Source: Jiangella aurantiaca (GTDB lineage: Bacteria > Actinomycetota > Actinomycetes > Jiangellales > Jiangellaceae). Taken from it: a DNA stretch of 64,000 nucleotides. Positions 9,698-19,052 of the stretch are shown piece by piece. A program made the position numbers and the translations under genes. The stretch covers positions 1 to 64,000 of the forward strand of contig NZ_SMLB01000009.1 of NCBI RefSeq assembly GCF_004349105.1, written 5' to 3'. The notes beneath the pieces were generated by a model. The model searched no databases and was not told where the DNA came from. It saw only the letters and a list, made by a program, of their open reading frames with translations. Position 1 is the stretch's first letter. Each line of letters opens with the position of its first letter.

Positions 9698-10555
9698 CTA
9701 TCTGGACGTGCCCGCCGCCCAGAGCGCCTGGTTGCGGGTCCGCACACGACCTTCGGGCGTGACCAGCGGGGCCCATGCCTCGGTGACCTTGCGCCATACC
9801 CGCTCGGCCACAGCGTCCGGCTGACCGCGCACGAGATTCGCGATGGGGGCGGACAAGTCCTTCGTCCACTCGGTCATCGCCTCTGGGGACGCGGTTTCGT
9901 AGACAGCCTCGACGGAGCCGGTCTCGACGTCGCGGAACCCCGCTTCCGCCAGCAGCGTGGCCAACCGGCCGGCGTCGGCCAGGGCGAAGATGCCGGGCCG
10001 GCCAGGCGGCGGTGACGGCAGCCCCAGTTCCGCGAGCACCACCGGGACGGGCCGTGCGAAGTCCACCGTCGCCGGCGGCCCCCAGACCGCCGCCGCCAGC
10101 CGTCCGTCCCGCTTGAGAAAGGACAGTAGTCGCCGGAGAGTACCGGGGACGTCGGGCAGGAACTGCAGGCCCTGCCGGGAGAGCACGGCGTCGAACGTCC
10201 CTGGGTCGAAGGAGAGGCCCTCGGCGTCGGCCTCCACGAACTCGATGTTGGCGAGCCCGTGAGCGGCCGCCCGCTCCCGACCGAAGGCCAGCATCTCGGC
10301 GCTGATGTCGGTGGCCACGACCCAGCCGGCCGGGCCGACCGTGCGCGCGGCCGCAAGCGCGGGCTCCCCGTAGCCGGTTGCCACGTCGAGCACCGCGTCG
10401 CCGGGGCCGATGCCGGCCCGCTCCACGAGCGTCCGCGTCACGGCTTGCCCGCCATCCTCCACTACGTCGTACCAGCGGCGCCACCCTGGCGCCACCCCGT
10501 TCCAGTCCCGGCGTTGGCTCTGCTTGAACGCAACCGCGTCGAACGTCTCGGTCAT
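9698..10555 (-). CDS. Class I SAM-dependent methyltransferase (UbiE/MenG-like fold)
   Basis: 285 residues from the ATG at 10555, which has GGAGGT 7 bases upstream; an ATG 3 bases earlier is also possible. The SAM-binding glycine motif is AVLDVATGYGEPALAAA, followed by ATDISAEMLAFGRERA (acidic ribose contact) and VEADAEGLSFDPGTFDAVLS, the usual UbiE/COQ5-type series. It probably methylates a small molecule, but the substrate cannot be inferred. It lies downstream of, and on the same strand as, a LuxR/TPR regulator and an alpha/beta hydrolase. Confidence 0.85.
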   Translation of the reverse strand: MTETFDAVAFKQSQRRDWNGVAPGWRRWYDVVEDGGQAVTRTLVERAGIGPGDAVLDVATGYGEPALAAARTVGPAGWVVATDISAEMLAFGRERAAAHGLANIEFVEADAEGLSFDPGTFDAVLSRQGLQFLPDVPGTLRRLLSFLKRDGRLAAAVWGPPATVDFARPVPVVLAELGLPSPPPGRPGIFALADAGRLATLLAEAGFRDVETGSVEAVYETASPEAMTEWTKDLSAPIANLVRGQPDAVAERVWRKVTEAWAPLVTPEGRVRTRNQALWAAGTSR

Positions 10556-10682
10556 CATCGACACCTCCATCAGGTTGAGTCTCTGGACCCGAGTCCACTC
10601 CTCGCAGGGGGGAGGCGCATCGCCCGATCGCACCAAACCTGCCCGACCCGGCGGCTGATGTGTACACACCATTCGGGGTCGC

Positions 10683-12437
10683 TCAAGCGAGGCCGCAGCG
10701 GACGGCGTATGCGGCCGCCGCCGCGCGGGTGGAGACGCCGAGCTTGGTGAAGAGGTTCTGCAGGTGACGACCCACCGTGTGCTCGCTGATCGACAGGGTG
10801 ACCGCGATCTCACGGTCGGTCATGCCGGACGCGATGAGACGCAGCACCTCGGTCTCCCTGGGCGACAACACCGCAGGACGGTCGAAGTGGACGCCCAACA
10901 GGGCCAGGAACGTCGGCGGCTCCGGATCCGCGTCGAGACGGCCCAGGGACGAGTGCGCGGCCTCGATGTCGAGGGCGGCGCCCTCCGCATCACCCAGGTG
11001 GCGCCGCGCCACGCCGAGGCAGGTGCGGGCGTATGCCTCCTCGTACGGGAGGCTCAGGGACGCCCACCTTGACTGGGCGTCGCGCAGTTCGGAGAGGGCG
11101 CGTGGAAAGCTGCCCTCCATGAGGAAGGCCACTCCCCGAGCGTGGGAGGCGCGTGCCTGCGGAACCGGGAGACGCGTGCGCTGGGCGATGGAGGTCAGCT
11201 CGGCTGCGGACTCGCGGGCCAGGTCCACGTCACCGGTCACCGGCGCGGCCTCGAGCTGGGCCCACCGGAACGCTGCCCGCTCCTCGTCCGCGCGGCTTTC
11301 GTCGACGAGGCCCGTCCGCAGCGCCGCCAGGGCCGCCTCGACCCGGCCCTGCGCCAACCACACCAGCGAGATTCCTGGCTGCGGGTCGCCGCCGAGCTGG
11401 TGGGCGCGCAGATACGCCTGCTCGGCGCCGGTCAGATCGCCGCGCCACCGGCGAATCTCTCCAAGGGAGCAGAGCGCACTCGCCGCTGACAGGGGCTTCC
11501 CGCTCGCCAGCTCCTCGGCTGCGGCCCGGATCTCCGCCTCGGCCTCGACCCATCGACCCAGCAGCCCCAGGACCTCACCCCGGTGGACGCGACAGATCCC
11601 GTGGAAGGGCGTGGTTGCGGGAAGGGTGTCGCACCAGGCGCGCGCTGCCTCCGTCCACTCGGACGCGCGTGGCAGGTCCGCAACCGCTCGGCACTCGGCG
11701 ATGACGGCGCAGTACACGGCCCCGCAGAAGTAGTCCGTGAGCTGGCCGGTGAGCACGAACGTCATAGCCTCGTCGAGGGCCGAGGACCCCTCGTCGAGTT
11801 GACCGAGCGCGTGCTGGATCCGACCCTGCAAGACCAGTCCGAGTGCGATCACTGCGGGACTGCTTGTCTGTTCCCCGAGTGCGACAGCGTCCGCAGCCCG
11901 GCGCCGAGCCTCGTCCAGCTGGCCCCGGTTGAGAGCCAACTCGGCGTCGGCCAGCGCCACCAGCCCATGCTCCGGGACCTCGGTCAGGCTCGCCAGGTGG
12001 CGTCGCGCCCGACGTAGCCAACCCAGTGCCACCGCCTGGTCGCCTGCAAACAGGTTCTCCCAGAACAGCCGCCACGCCTGCCGAGCTGCGGCGCGGTGGT
12101 CGCCAGCGTCGGCGTACGCCGCGAAGGACTGGCGCCGCGCGGTCATCGCCTCGTCGACGTGGCACAGCAGCCAGGCTGAGTCCGCGAGTGCTTCGAGCTC
12201 CCCAGCGGTCAGGTCATCGACGTCGCGGTCGCTGAGGCGCACGTACTCGGCCACCCACTGCCCGCGGGCAGCCACCGGGCTGTGGTTCCGCGACCCCGCG
12301 GAGCCGGTCGGGCGTGTCACACCAGAGCCTCTCGATCCTGGTCCCACTGTGGCAGATTTCGGCCCCACCTGCCCCGGCGTGAACGCGTCCACTTGGCTCG
12401 GACGCACGAGGCTGGAGTGCCGGCCGGCGTCGTGCAT
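10683..12437 (-). CDS. LuxR-type regulator with TPR-like sensor region (paralogue 1)
   Basis: 584 residues from the ATG at 12437, which has AAGGAGG 6 bases upstream; longer frames lack this site. The C-terminal 60 residues are a LuxR/GerE helix-turn-helix (SPRETEVLRLIASGMTDREI, then EHTVGRHLQNLFTKLGVSTR). The preceding ~450 residues are Ala/Leu-rich helical repeats of tetratricopeptide type, such as ALALGLVLQGRIQHALGQLD-like segments. There is no P-loop, so it is not a full MalT/LAL protein. A second gene of the same design lies at 13593-15233 on the other strand, with an alpha/beta hydrolase between them. Confidence 0.8.
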   Translation of the reverse strand: MHDAGRHSSLVRPSQVDAFTPGQVGPKSATVGPGSRGSGVTRPTGSAGSRNHSPVAARGQWVAEYVRLSDRDVDDLTAGELEALADSAWLLCHVDEAMTARRQSFAAYADAGDHRAAARQAWRLFWENLFAGDQAVALGWLRRARRHLASLTEVPEHGLVALADAELALNRGQLDEARRRAADAVALGEQTSSPAVIALGLVLQGRIQHALGQLDEGSSALDEAMTFVLTGQLTDYFCGAVYCAVIAECRAVADLPRASEWTEAARAWCDTLPATTPFHGICRVHRGEVLGLLGRWVEAEAEIRAAAEELASGKPLSAASALCSLGEIRRWRGDLTGAEQAYLRAHQLGGDPQPGISLVWLAQGRVEAALAALRTGLVDESRADEERAAFRWAQLEAAPVTGDVDLARESAAELTSIAQRTRLPVPQARASHARGVAFLMEGSFPRALSELRDAQSRWASLSLPYEEAYARTCLGVARRHLGDAEGAALDIEAAHSSLGRLDADPEPPTFLALLGVHFDRPAVLSPRETEVLRLIASGMTDREIAVTLSISEHTVGRHLQNLFTKLGVSTRAAAAAYAVRCGLA

Positions 12438-12591
12438 CGCAACCTCCTTGATGCCATGCGTTCGGCGATCGCGATCACCGATGCGTCGGCAGACCACACC
12501 GCCCGCCACCCAGGCCTGACGACGTACGCCGATCGGGGCGGGTGGCCACGATGACCCTGGGTCCAGGCGCCCGACCACTATTGACGCAACC

Positions 12592-13425
12592 TCACGTGAG
12601 CGCCGGGGCCGCGGTGTGGTGTGAGACGAATTCTGCGATCGGCTCGGCTACGGCCGCTGGGTCCGTGGTGACCGAGAAGTGATCTCCAGCCTCGAGGATT
12701 ACCTCCTCACGCTGCGGGAACAGCTCGTGGAGGAAGGCTCGCGTCGCGGGGTTGACCGGGTTCTCCGAAGCGGAACCCCACGAGAGCACTGGGTTGTCGA
12801 TCGTTGCCGCCTGCTCGACCCCGTAGTTCCACTGGACCAATGCGGAAGCTTCGCCCTCGACGAATGTTGCCGCGTCCTTGATGCCCTGGTTGACGACGCC
12901 GGGCCCCGCGGCTTCCGCCGCCGCGCGCCAATCCAGACCAGTTGGCTCGAAGAGCGCATCGTAGGCGCCTGCGATGTCACCCGCCTGGTAATGACCCACC
13001 ATCGCCGCGAATGCCGGTTCCAGAATTCTCAGCAGGTCCGCGAAGTCGCTGGCAGCCAGCCAACTGCTCGACGGCAGCGGCTCGAGCAGCGCCAGAGACC
13101 GTACTCGGTCGGGGTGGGAGGCTGCGAGTACGAGAGCGATCATCGCACCCTCGGAATGGCCGACAAGGTGTGCCCGGTCCACCTCGAGGTGGTCCAACAG
13201 GGCGACGATGTCGGCCGCCTGCATGCCGAAGCCACCGGCCGGTCCGCCGCTCTCGCCGTATCCGCGCCTGTGGTAGCGGATCCTCTGGAACCCGCTGAAC
13301 GCCGGCTGTTCGGCCAACGGACGAAGGAAGTCGGCCCAGATGGCGCCATGGATGAACAGCACCGGTTCCCCCTCACCCTGGACGTTGTAGGCCAACTCGA
13401 TGCCGTTCACGTTTGTTGTCTTCAT
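12592..13425 (-). CDS. Alpha/beta-fold hydrolase
   Basis: 277 residues; AAGGGG sits 7 bases before the ATG. The oxyanion region is VLFIHGAIW, the nucleophile elbow is GHSEGA (Ser), and the C-terminal catalytic His is in EAGDHFSVTTDP. These place it with small esterases, lactonases and C-C hydrolases. It is bracketed by two LuxR/TPR regulators, a common arrangement for hydrolases under such control. Substrate unknown. Confidence 0.85.
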   Translation of the reverse strand: MKTTNVNGIELAYNVQGEGEPVLFIHGAIWADFLRPLAEQPAFSGFQRIRYHRRGYGESGGPAGGFGMQAADIVALLDHLEVDRAHLVGHSEGAMIALVLAASHPDRVRSLALLEPLPSSSWLAASDFADLLRILEPAFAAMVGHYQAGDIAGAYDALFEPTGLDWRAAAEAAGPGVVNQGIKDAATFVEGEASALVQWNYGVEQAATIDNPVLSWGSASENPVNPATRAFLHELFPQREEVILEAGDHFSVTTDPAAVAEPIAEFVSHHTAAPALT

Positions 13426-13548
13426 CGGAACCCCTTAGGTCGTAGGTCTCGTTCCTGTGGTGCCCGCCTTGCGAGCTTCTGATTTGAGACTGGCCGGCCG
13501 AGCAGCGGGACGGATCGGCATTGGCTGCCACCCTGAGTCCGAGGGCCT

Positions 13549-13562
13549 GGGTACAACTACCC
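13549..13562. promoter_or_regulatory. Inverted repeat between the hydrolase and LuxR paralogue 2
   Basis: GGGTA-CAAC-TACCC lies about 30 bases before the LuxR gene start, in the 167-bp divergent promoter region. It is a plausible regulator binding site; the arms are only five bases long. Confidence 0.3.
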
Positions 13563-13592
13563 ATCCGCGATCCGGCGGGCCATGCTGGTGGC

Positions 13593-15233
13593 ATGGAGGC
13601 CGCCGCCACGGCACACCTGGCCCGCGCACGGGACCTTCACCGTGCCTCCCGGTGGGCGGAGGCGTGCGCGGAGTACGCCGCGGCAGACGCCGAGGAGCCG
13701 CTCGCCGTCGAGGATCTGGAGGCGTTCGCCGAGGCGGCCCAGGTCTCTGCCCGGGGTGACGAGGCGGTCGCCCTGCTCCAGCGAGTCTTCGACCTCCAGG
13801 TCAGGGCCCACGAGCTCGATGACGCGGCGCAGGTCGCGTTCTGGCTGTGGTGGGTCCTGTTGAACAACAATGAGCTCGTCCACGCAAACGGTTGGCTCAG
13901 GCAGGCGCGCCGCACCCTGGGCCCCGACATGGCCACAAGCCTGTGGCTCAAGATCCCCGAAGCGATGTTCCACGCAACGACGGGCGACTACTCTCGCGCC
14001 GACGAGCTGCTGAGGGCGATCGTCGACGATGGTGAGGGCGAGGTGGTCCCATGGGCTTTGAGCATGTGGGGTCAGACCCTGATCGACGACGGGCGGCTCC
14101 AGGACGGGCTGGATCGCCTGGAGGAGGCGATGGCCATTCTCCTCGACCATGGCCTGTCGCCACGCGTCACCCCATGGATCTACTGCGCCGCCGTCCGCGG
14201 GTGCTGTCTGGCGCGCGACTTCGCTCGCGCCCGGGCGTGGAACCGGTCGATGGCCAGGTGGCTCGATTCGCTGAACAATCTGGTAGGCGCATACCTCGGG
14301 AACTGCCGCATCTACCGCTCACGGTTGATGCTCCTCAACGGTGCCTGGCCGGACGCCCTCGACGAGATCGCCGCGGTCTGTGCCGACCTCGACGGTTACA
14401 CCGGCTGGGTCTGCGGCCACGCGTACTACCAGCTCGGGGAGGTACGCCGGCAGCGTGGCGAGTGGGATGCCGCCGAAGACGCCTACCGCCGCGCCGCGGA
14501 ACATGGCTGCCCTACACAGCCGGGACTCGCCCTCCTCAGACTCGCCGAAGGTGACGCCGACGCCGCGTCGGCCGGCGTCCGGCGCGCGCTGACCGAGGCG
14601 ACCGCGAAGCCCGACCGCCTCGACCTGTTGAAGGCCGCGGTCGCCATCCACCTCGAGGAGGGGAAGATCGAGGCGGCCCGGGATTTCGTGACCGAGTTCG
14701 AGGAGATCACGCAGGAGCTGAGGACGCCTGTTATCGAGGCCGAGAGGTCGGCCGTCAGGGGCGCGCTGGCCTTCTCCGAGGGCGACCCGGCAGGTGCGTT
14801 GCCACTCCTTCGGCGGGCCGTCGGCATCTGGCAGTACCAGGATGTGCCGCACGAGGTGGCCAAACTGAACGTCCTGATCGGGCAGGCTTGCCGCGCGCTC
14901 GCTGACCACGATGGTGCGCGCCTCCAGTTCGCAGCGGCCCGGGACACATTCGAACGGCTCGGCGCACGTCCGGATCTGGCTCAGCTGGACCGGATCGTCG
15001 CGGCCACGGACGCTGGTTCAGAGAAGCACGGGCTCACTCGACGGGAGATCGAGGTCCTCTGCCTCATCGCCCGCGGCAAGGCGAACCGTGCGATCGCCAA
15101 CGAGTTGCACCTCAGTGAGCGCACGGTCCATCGCCACGTGTCCAACATCTTCACCAAGCTCAACGTCGACTCGCGAACCGCCGCAGTCGCGTACGGAATC
15201 AAGCACCGCATCGTCGAGATGGGCACCCTCTGA
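13593..15233 (+). CDS. LuxR-type regulator with TPR-like sensor region (paralogue 2)
   Basis: 546 residues from the ATG at 13593, chosen because the family-like start MEAAATAHLARARDLHRASR begins there; the ribosome binding site is weak. Helical repeats fill about residues 1-470 and a LuxR HTH closes the protein (LTRREIEVLCLIARGKANRA, then ERTVHRHVSNIFTKLNVDSR). It has no ATPase domain. Architecture and HTH resemble paralogue 1 on the opposite strand. It is divergent from the alpha/beta hydrolase and could control it from the shared 167-bp region. Confidence 0.78.
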   Translation: MEAAATAHLARARDLHRASRWAEACAEYAAADAEEPLAVEDLEAFAEAAQVSARGDEAVALLQRVFDLQVRAHELDDAAQVAFWLWWVLLNNNELVHANGWLRQARRTLGPDMATSLWLKIPEAMFHATTGDYSRADELLRAIVDDGEGEVVPWALSMWGQTLIDDGRLQDGLDRLEEAMAILLDHGLSPRVTPWIYCAAVRGCCLARDFARARAWNRSMARWLDSLNNLVGAYLGNCRIYRSRLMLLNGAWPDALDEIAAVCADLDGYTGWVCGHAYYQLGEVRRQRGEWDAAEDAYRRAAEHGCPTQPGLALLRLAEGDADAASAGVRRALTEATAKPDRLDLLKAAVAIHLEEGKIEAARDFVTEFEEITQELRTPVIEAERSAVRGALAFSEGDPAGALPLLRRAVGIWQYQDVPHEVAKLNVLIGQACRALADHDGARLQFAAARDTFERLGARPDLAQLDRIVAATDAGSEKHGLTRREIEVLCLIARGKANRAIANELHLSERTVHRHVSNIFTKLNVDSRTAAVAYGIKHRIVEMGTL

Positions 15234-15412
15234 GGGTCGAGCTCGCGTTCGTGGCGGCGTGCAGCATTCCCGCAGGCGACGCTGACCCGTGACGTTCGCC
15301 GTCTGCTGCCCCGTTCTCTTGCCTCGACCACGCGTCTGCGGCCAAGAACGCGCAGCGATCAGGAAAACGGGGCAAGTCTGGGCGCACCTCGGGCCACGTG
15401 CCGTTGGCAGTA

Positions 15413-16480
15413 TCAGTTGCCGGAGCTGTTGGTGAGGTGCTCGACCAACCAGGCAGCGTCATACTGCACGAAGCCGAGCAGGGCCGATCCCTGTGTGTGC
15501 TGCCAGGTCCGGCCGATCGTGTACAGGCCGGGGACGCGCGTGATTCCCCTGCGCTGTATCAGCTGTCCTTGATCGTCGAGGGCTTCGGGAACTCTGACCC
15601 AGGTGTCGTCGACGCGGTAGCCGGTCGCCCAGACCACTGTGTCGGCCTTGCTCTTCGAGCCGTCCGCGAAGCTCACCGTCGAGCCGGCGGCGCTGGTGGT
15701 CTGAGGCCGGAAGGTGACCCCGTGCCGCCGCAGGTCCCTCCGGGAGGAGCCGATGACTGGGACGTTCCTGGCTTTCAGTCTCGTGCCGATGCGCGAGTCC
15801 GCGGTTGCGCGGACCAGGCCGAGCCGATCGAGCCACCAGAACAGATCACGTCCGAGCGGCCGCTGCGGAACGCTGCGGTTGCGGCGGCGCTCGGACAACT
15901 CCACCTTGCGCCCGGAGTTGACGAGTTCGGCAGCGATCTGGAAGCCGGAGTTGCCACCGCCGACGACCACGACCCGACCCGGCGCGATCTGGTCGGGACT
16001 GCGGTAATCGGAGGTGTGCATCTGCGTGACGTCGGGCGCCAGACCCGCCGCCACCCTCGGGACGTACGGAACCGAGAACGGACCCGTGGCGACCACGACC
16101 TGACGCGCGACGAGGTGCTGTCCGCGCTGTTGTCCGCGCTGCAGGGTCAGGTCGAAGCCGCCGTCGGTGCGGACGAGCCCGGTGACGCGGGCGCCGAGGC
16201 GGACAGGAAGTGCGAACCGCTCGGCGTAGGCGACCAGATACTCGCCCACGTCGTCCTTGCCGGGATAGGTGTCGGGGGGAGCCGGGAACGGCATTCCTGG
16301 CAGGCCCGCGTACTGCGCGGGTGTGAACAACCGCAGCGAGTCCCACCGCTCCCGCCACACGTGACCGAGTCGCGCGCCCGCTTCGACGATCGTGAAGTCG
16401 ACACCTGCTCGGCGTAGGTGGTAGCCAACGGCCAATCCGGCCTGACCGCCTCCGACCACGACGACCTCGTGCTCACTCAT
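15413..16480 (-). CDS. Flavin-containing monooxygenase / CzcO-like NAD(P)-binding oxidoreductase
   Basis: 355 residues. It has an N-terminal FAD Rossmann motif (VVVGGGQAGLAVGYHLRRAG), a second nucleotide-binding motif in the middle (VVVVGGGNSGFQIAAELV), and the C-terminal WATGYR signature of FMO-like enzymes. It probably oxidises a small organic substrate with NAD(P)H and oxygen. It lies 42 bases downstream of the tandem DJ-1 gene on the same strand, suggesting a two-gene operon. Confidence 0.85.
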   Translation of the reverse strand: MSEHEVVVVGGGQAGLAVGYHLRRAGVDFTIVEAGARLGHVWRERWDSLRLFTPAQYAGLPGMPFPAPPDTYPGKDDVGEYLVAYAERFALPVRLGARVTGLVRTDGGFDLTLQRGQQRGQHLVARQVVVATGPFSVPYVPRVAAGLAPDVTQMHTSDYRSPDQIAPGRVVVVGGGNSGFQIAAELVNSGRKVELSERRRNRSVPQRPLGRDLFWWLDRLGLVRATADSRIGTRLKARNVPVIGSSRRDLRRHGVTFRPQTTSAAGSTVSFADGSKSKADTVVWATGYRVDDTWVRVPEALDDQGQLIQRRGITRVPGLYTIGRTWQHTQGSALLGFVQYDAAWLVEHLTNSSGN

Positions 16481-16522
16481 CTTCGCATCTCCGTTCCGTG
16501 GAGTCTCGCAGCTGGGCGCCGG

Positions 16523-17977
16523 TTACCACCGCGTTGTCGTTGCCTGCCTGTGTCGCCGCCTGATGACGAGGTTGACGCCTAGGGCGAGGGCCAGTCCGGC
16601 CAGGCCGAGGAGGAGAGGGCGCATGGCCAGCGTCCATGGCCAGCTGCGACCGGTCAGGCCCAGCTCTGCGGTTGGGTATTCCAAGATCTTGGCGGTCCAC
16701 AGTGCCGTGCGGATGTCCGTGATGCGTGCCATCTCCCGCAGGGCCGGGTCGAACGCGAAGCCCGGTTGGGCGTGCAGATAGGCCACGGGCACGTCGGCGC
16801 GGCGAGCGGCGGCGACGATGTCATCGTCCGGGTTGGCAGCAGTCTCGGTGCCGGGGACCAGGAGGTGATCGACGCGGACTGTCGCGTCCAGGTCGGCTCG
16901 GGGAAGGAACGTCAGGCCGTGGCGGGAGCGGATGGGGTCGTCGTCGGTTGCGATCGCGACGGTCCGGGCGGCCTTGACTTCGGCGTAGGGGGCGAACGCC
17001 GCGGCGAGCTCGAGCTCCCCGACTCCATCGGTGAGCACCACCCCGATGGTGGTGTTGTCGGCCCGGAAGCCGAGGTTGAGCAGGTGCGTGACGGCGTCGT
17101 CGGGAGCCAGCTGTGAACGCGGCAGCGTCGCGGCCTTCCCCGGTGAGTAGTACCGCCAGCCCGCGGTTTCGGCAGCCGCCACCGCGGTGTCGGTGCCCAA
17201 CAGCCGCTCGATGACACGCAGCGTCCCGTCTACCGAAGAGAGCAGGCCACCGGTGGTGATCACATCACCGTCGTCGACGTATCGCAGCCCGCGCCGCCAG
17301 ATCACGCCGGGGTTGTCGTTCTGCAGGGTGCGGAGCCGGTACCAGTGCGAGGTCGCCTCCCGGCCGTCGAGCAGTCCAGCCTCGGCGAGCAGCCGTGCAC
17401 CGGTGCACACGCCGAGCAGCAGCCCGTCGCTGGCGGTGTCTCGCAGCCACGCCGTCACCGCGGCGTCGGAATCGTCGGACTGGGGCATGTCCGGTACCAC
17501 GGTGACGTCAGGCGCCGACCCAGCCAGCCGCTGCTCCAGCTGCGCGAAGCTGAGGTCGGGCACCAGGTCCAGCCCGCCGAGCAGGGGCAGCGGGCGGCGT
17601 TCGGGAGCGACCGTGTAGAGGTTGAACGCTCCGGTCTCGGCCAGGATGTCGTACGGGACCAGTGTGTCGGCGACATTGGCACCGCTGTTGCCGACAACGA
17701 CGACAGCGGTGGGCTTGCTGGGATCGTGCGCCGGCGGCGTGGCAGCGGTTAAAGCGCTGCCCGCGGTGGGCTCCGGCTGCGCGTACCGGCTCTGCTCGTA
17801 GGCCCTGGAGTCGGCGACGAACGCTGCGGACGGAATCGCCAGGAAGGCGAGCAGGACGACCAGGCCGCGGCCGAGCACCGACAGCACGCGCCGCCACCAG
17901 CGACGACGCTCTCTGCCGGCGGGCCGTTCGTGACCTGTGGTTCGCTGGTCGGGGACGAGCTGCGCGGCGCTGTGCAT
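16523..17977 (-). CDS. Membrane-anchored tandem DJ-1/PfpI-domain protein
   Basis: 484 residues with GGAGGT before the ATG. A basic N-terminus leads into a membrane segment (about 31-55). Next comes a DJ-1/PfpI (GlxA/AraC-amidotransferase-like) domain, about 88-265, with nucleophile-elbow GVCTGARLLAEAGLLDG (Cys191) and ATSHW. A second related domain (about 308-430, from TIGVVLTDGVGELELAAAFA) lacks the cysteine. A C-terminal membrane segment (about 450-475) ends in basic residues. Two membrane segments with the domains between them suggest an extracytoplasmic sensor or hydrolase. The role is unknown; the pairing with the FMO gene hints at handling of an oxidised metabolite. Confidence 0.75.
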   Translation of the reverse strand: MHSAAQLVPDQRTTGHERPAGRERRRWWRRVLSVLGRGLVVLLAFLAIPSAAFVADSRAYEQSRYAQPEPTAGSALTAATPPAHDPSKPTAVVVVGNSGANVADTLVPYDILAETGAFNLYTVAPERRPLPLLGGLDLVPDLSFAQLEQRLAGSAPDVTVVPDMPQSDDSDAAVTAWLRDTASDGLLLGVCTGARLLAEAGLLDGREATSHWYRLRTLQNDNPGVIWRRGLRYVDDGDVITTGGLLSSVDGTLRVIERLLGTDTAVAAAETAGWRYYSPGKAATLPRSQLAPDDAVTHLLNLGFRADNTTIGVVLTDGVGELELAAAFAPYAEVKAARTVAIATDDDPIRSRHGLTFLPRADLDATVRVDHLLVPGTETAANPDDDIVAAARRADVPVAYLHAQPGFAFDPALREMARITDIRTALWTAKILEYPTAELGLTGRSWPWTLAMRPLLLGLAGLALALGVNLVIRRRHRQATTTRW

Positions 17978-18237
17978 GCTGACCTCCGCAAGTTCGGCCG
18001 GACCGGACGGGGTCTCGGCTCGGGTGGTGCTACGCGTTGCTCAGTCTCGTCTGACCTCGAAAGACGCAACCAGTGCGCACAGCCATCACCTTGCTGGGGG
18101 TTCCGCAGGTACCCGACGTGCAGATTGCACAGTGCCCGCCGCGCACCCCGGAATGAGTGGGACGCCCCGAACGGCCGGTTCGCTGTCAGACTGGTTCCAA
18201 GGGCCCGCGCGCGGGTCCGGGGGGCCGAGGTGACCGG

Positions 18238-18891
18238 ATGAGCGTGACACGGGTCGTCATCGCCGACGACGACGTCCTCCTGCGGGAGGGGCTGGCGAGC
18301 CTGCTCGACCGCTCAGGGTTCGACGTCGTCGGGCAGGCGGGGGACGCGCCCGAACTCCTCGACCTCGTCGCGCGCAGCGAGCCGGACCTCGTGATCGTCG
18401 ACATCAGGATGCCGCCGGGGCACTCGACCGAGGGGCTGGAGGCGGCGCACGCGATCCGGCGGGATCATCCGGCGACGGCGATCCTGGTGCTGTCGGCGCA
18501 CGTCGAGGTCGAGCACGCCATGCAGCTGCTGGCCAGCGGCGAGGGCATCGGCTACCTGCTGAAGAGCCGGGTCACGGACGTGGCGGAGTTCGTCGACACG
18601 GTGGAGCGGGTGGCCCGCGGCGCGACTGTCGTCGACCCGGCGTTGGTGCAGGAGCTGGTCGGCGCCCAACGCCGACACGATCCGCTGGCGGTGCTGACGG
18701 AGCGCGAGCGGGAGGTGCTGGCGCTGGTCGCCGAGGGACGGTCCAACGCCGGCGTCGCACGGCGGCTGTGGGTCACCGAGGGCACGATCGAGAAGCACGT
18801 GCGCAGCATCCTCACCAAGCTCGACCTGCCGGAGACCGACGAGGATCACCGGCGGGTGCTGGCGGTGCTCACGTTTCTCGAGCAACGCTAG
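18238..18891 (+). CDS. NarL/FixJ-family two-component response regulator
   Basis: 217 residues from the ATG at 18238 with GAGGTG upstream. The receiver domain shows the acidic cluster IADDD, phospho-acceptor Asp55 in VIVDIRMPP, and the switch lysine in YLLKSR. The C-terminal LuxR HTH (LTEREREVLALVAEGRSNAG, then EGTIEKHVRSILTKLDLPET) follows. The histidine kinase at 20050-22053 belongs to the class that pairs with NarL-type regulators and is the likely partner. The stop codon overlaps a small convergent gene by 4 bases. Confidence 0.93.
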   Translation: MSVTRVVIADDDVLLREGLASLLDRSGFDVVGQAGDAPELLDLVARSEPDLVIVDIRMPPGHSTEGLEAAHAIRRDHPATAILVLSAHVEVEHAMQLLASGEGIGYLLKSRVTDVAEFVDTVERVARGATVVDPALVQELVGAQRRHDPLAVLTEREREVLALVAEGRSNAGVARRLWVTEGTIEKHVRSILTKLDLPETDEDHRRVLAVLTFLEQR

Positions 18892-19052
18892 TCAGAAGGC
18901 CGGCCGCCAGGTGCGTCCTCGGCGGACGGCGCGGTCAGCCGTGCCGCCAGCAGCCGCCCGGTCTCCTGGACGACGGACGGGATGGCCTCGAGCGGCACGT
19001 TGAGCATCGCCACGAGGTCGCGGGTCGACAGATCTTCCTGGTGGGCCAGCAT
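18888..19052 (-). CDS. Small 54-residue protein of unknown function
   Basis: Starts MLAHQEDLSTRDLVAMLNVP. It is preceded by AAGGAGC 6 bases from the ATG, an excellent ribosome binding site. Almost every codon up to about residue 45 ends in G or C, as in its neighbours, and the frame ends in TAG, overlapping the response regulator stop tail to tail. Residues 8-40 should form amphipathic helices. It is easily missed because of its size. The position between a response regulator and the kinase region suggests a role in that signalling island, but I recognise no family. Confidence 0.6.
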   Translation of the reverse strand: MLAHQEDLSTRDLVAMLNVPLEAIPSVVQETGRLLAARLTAPSAEDAPGGRPSD

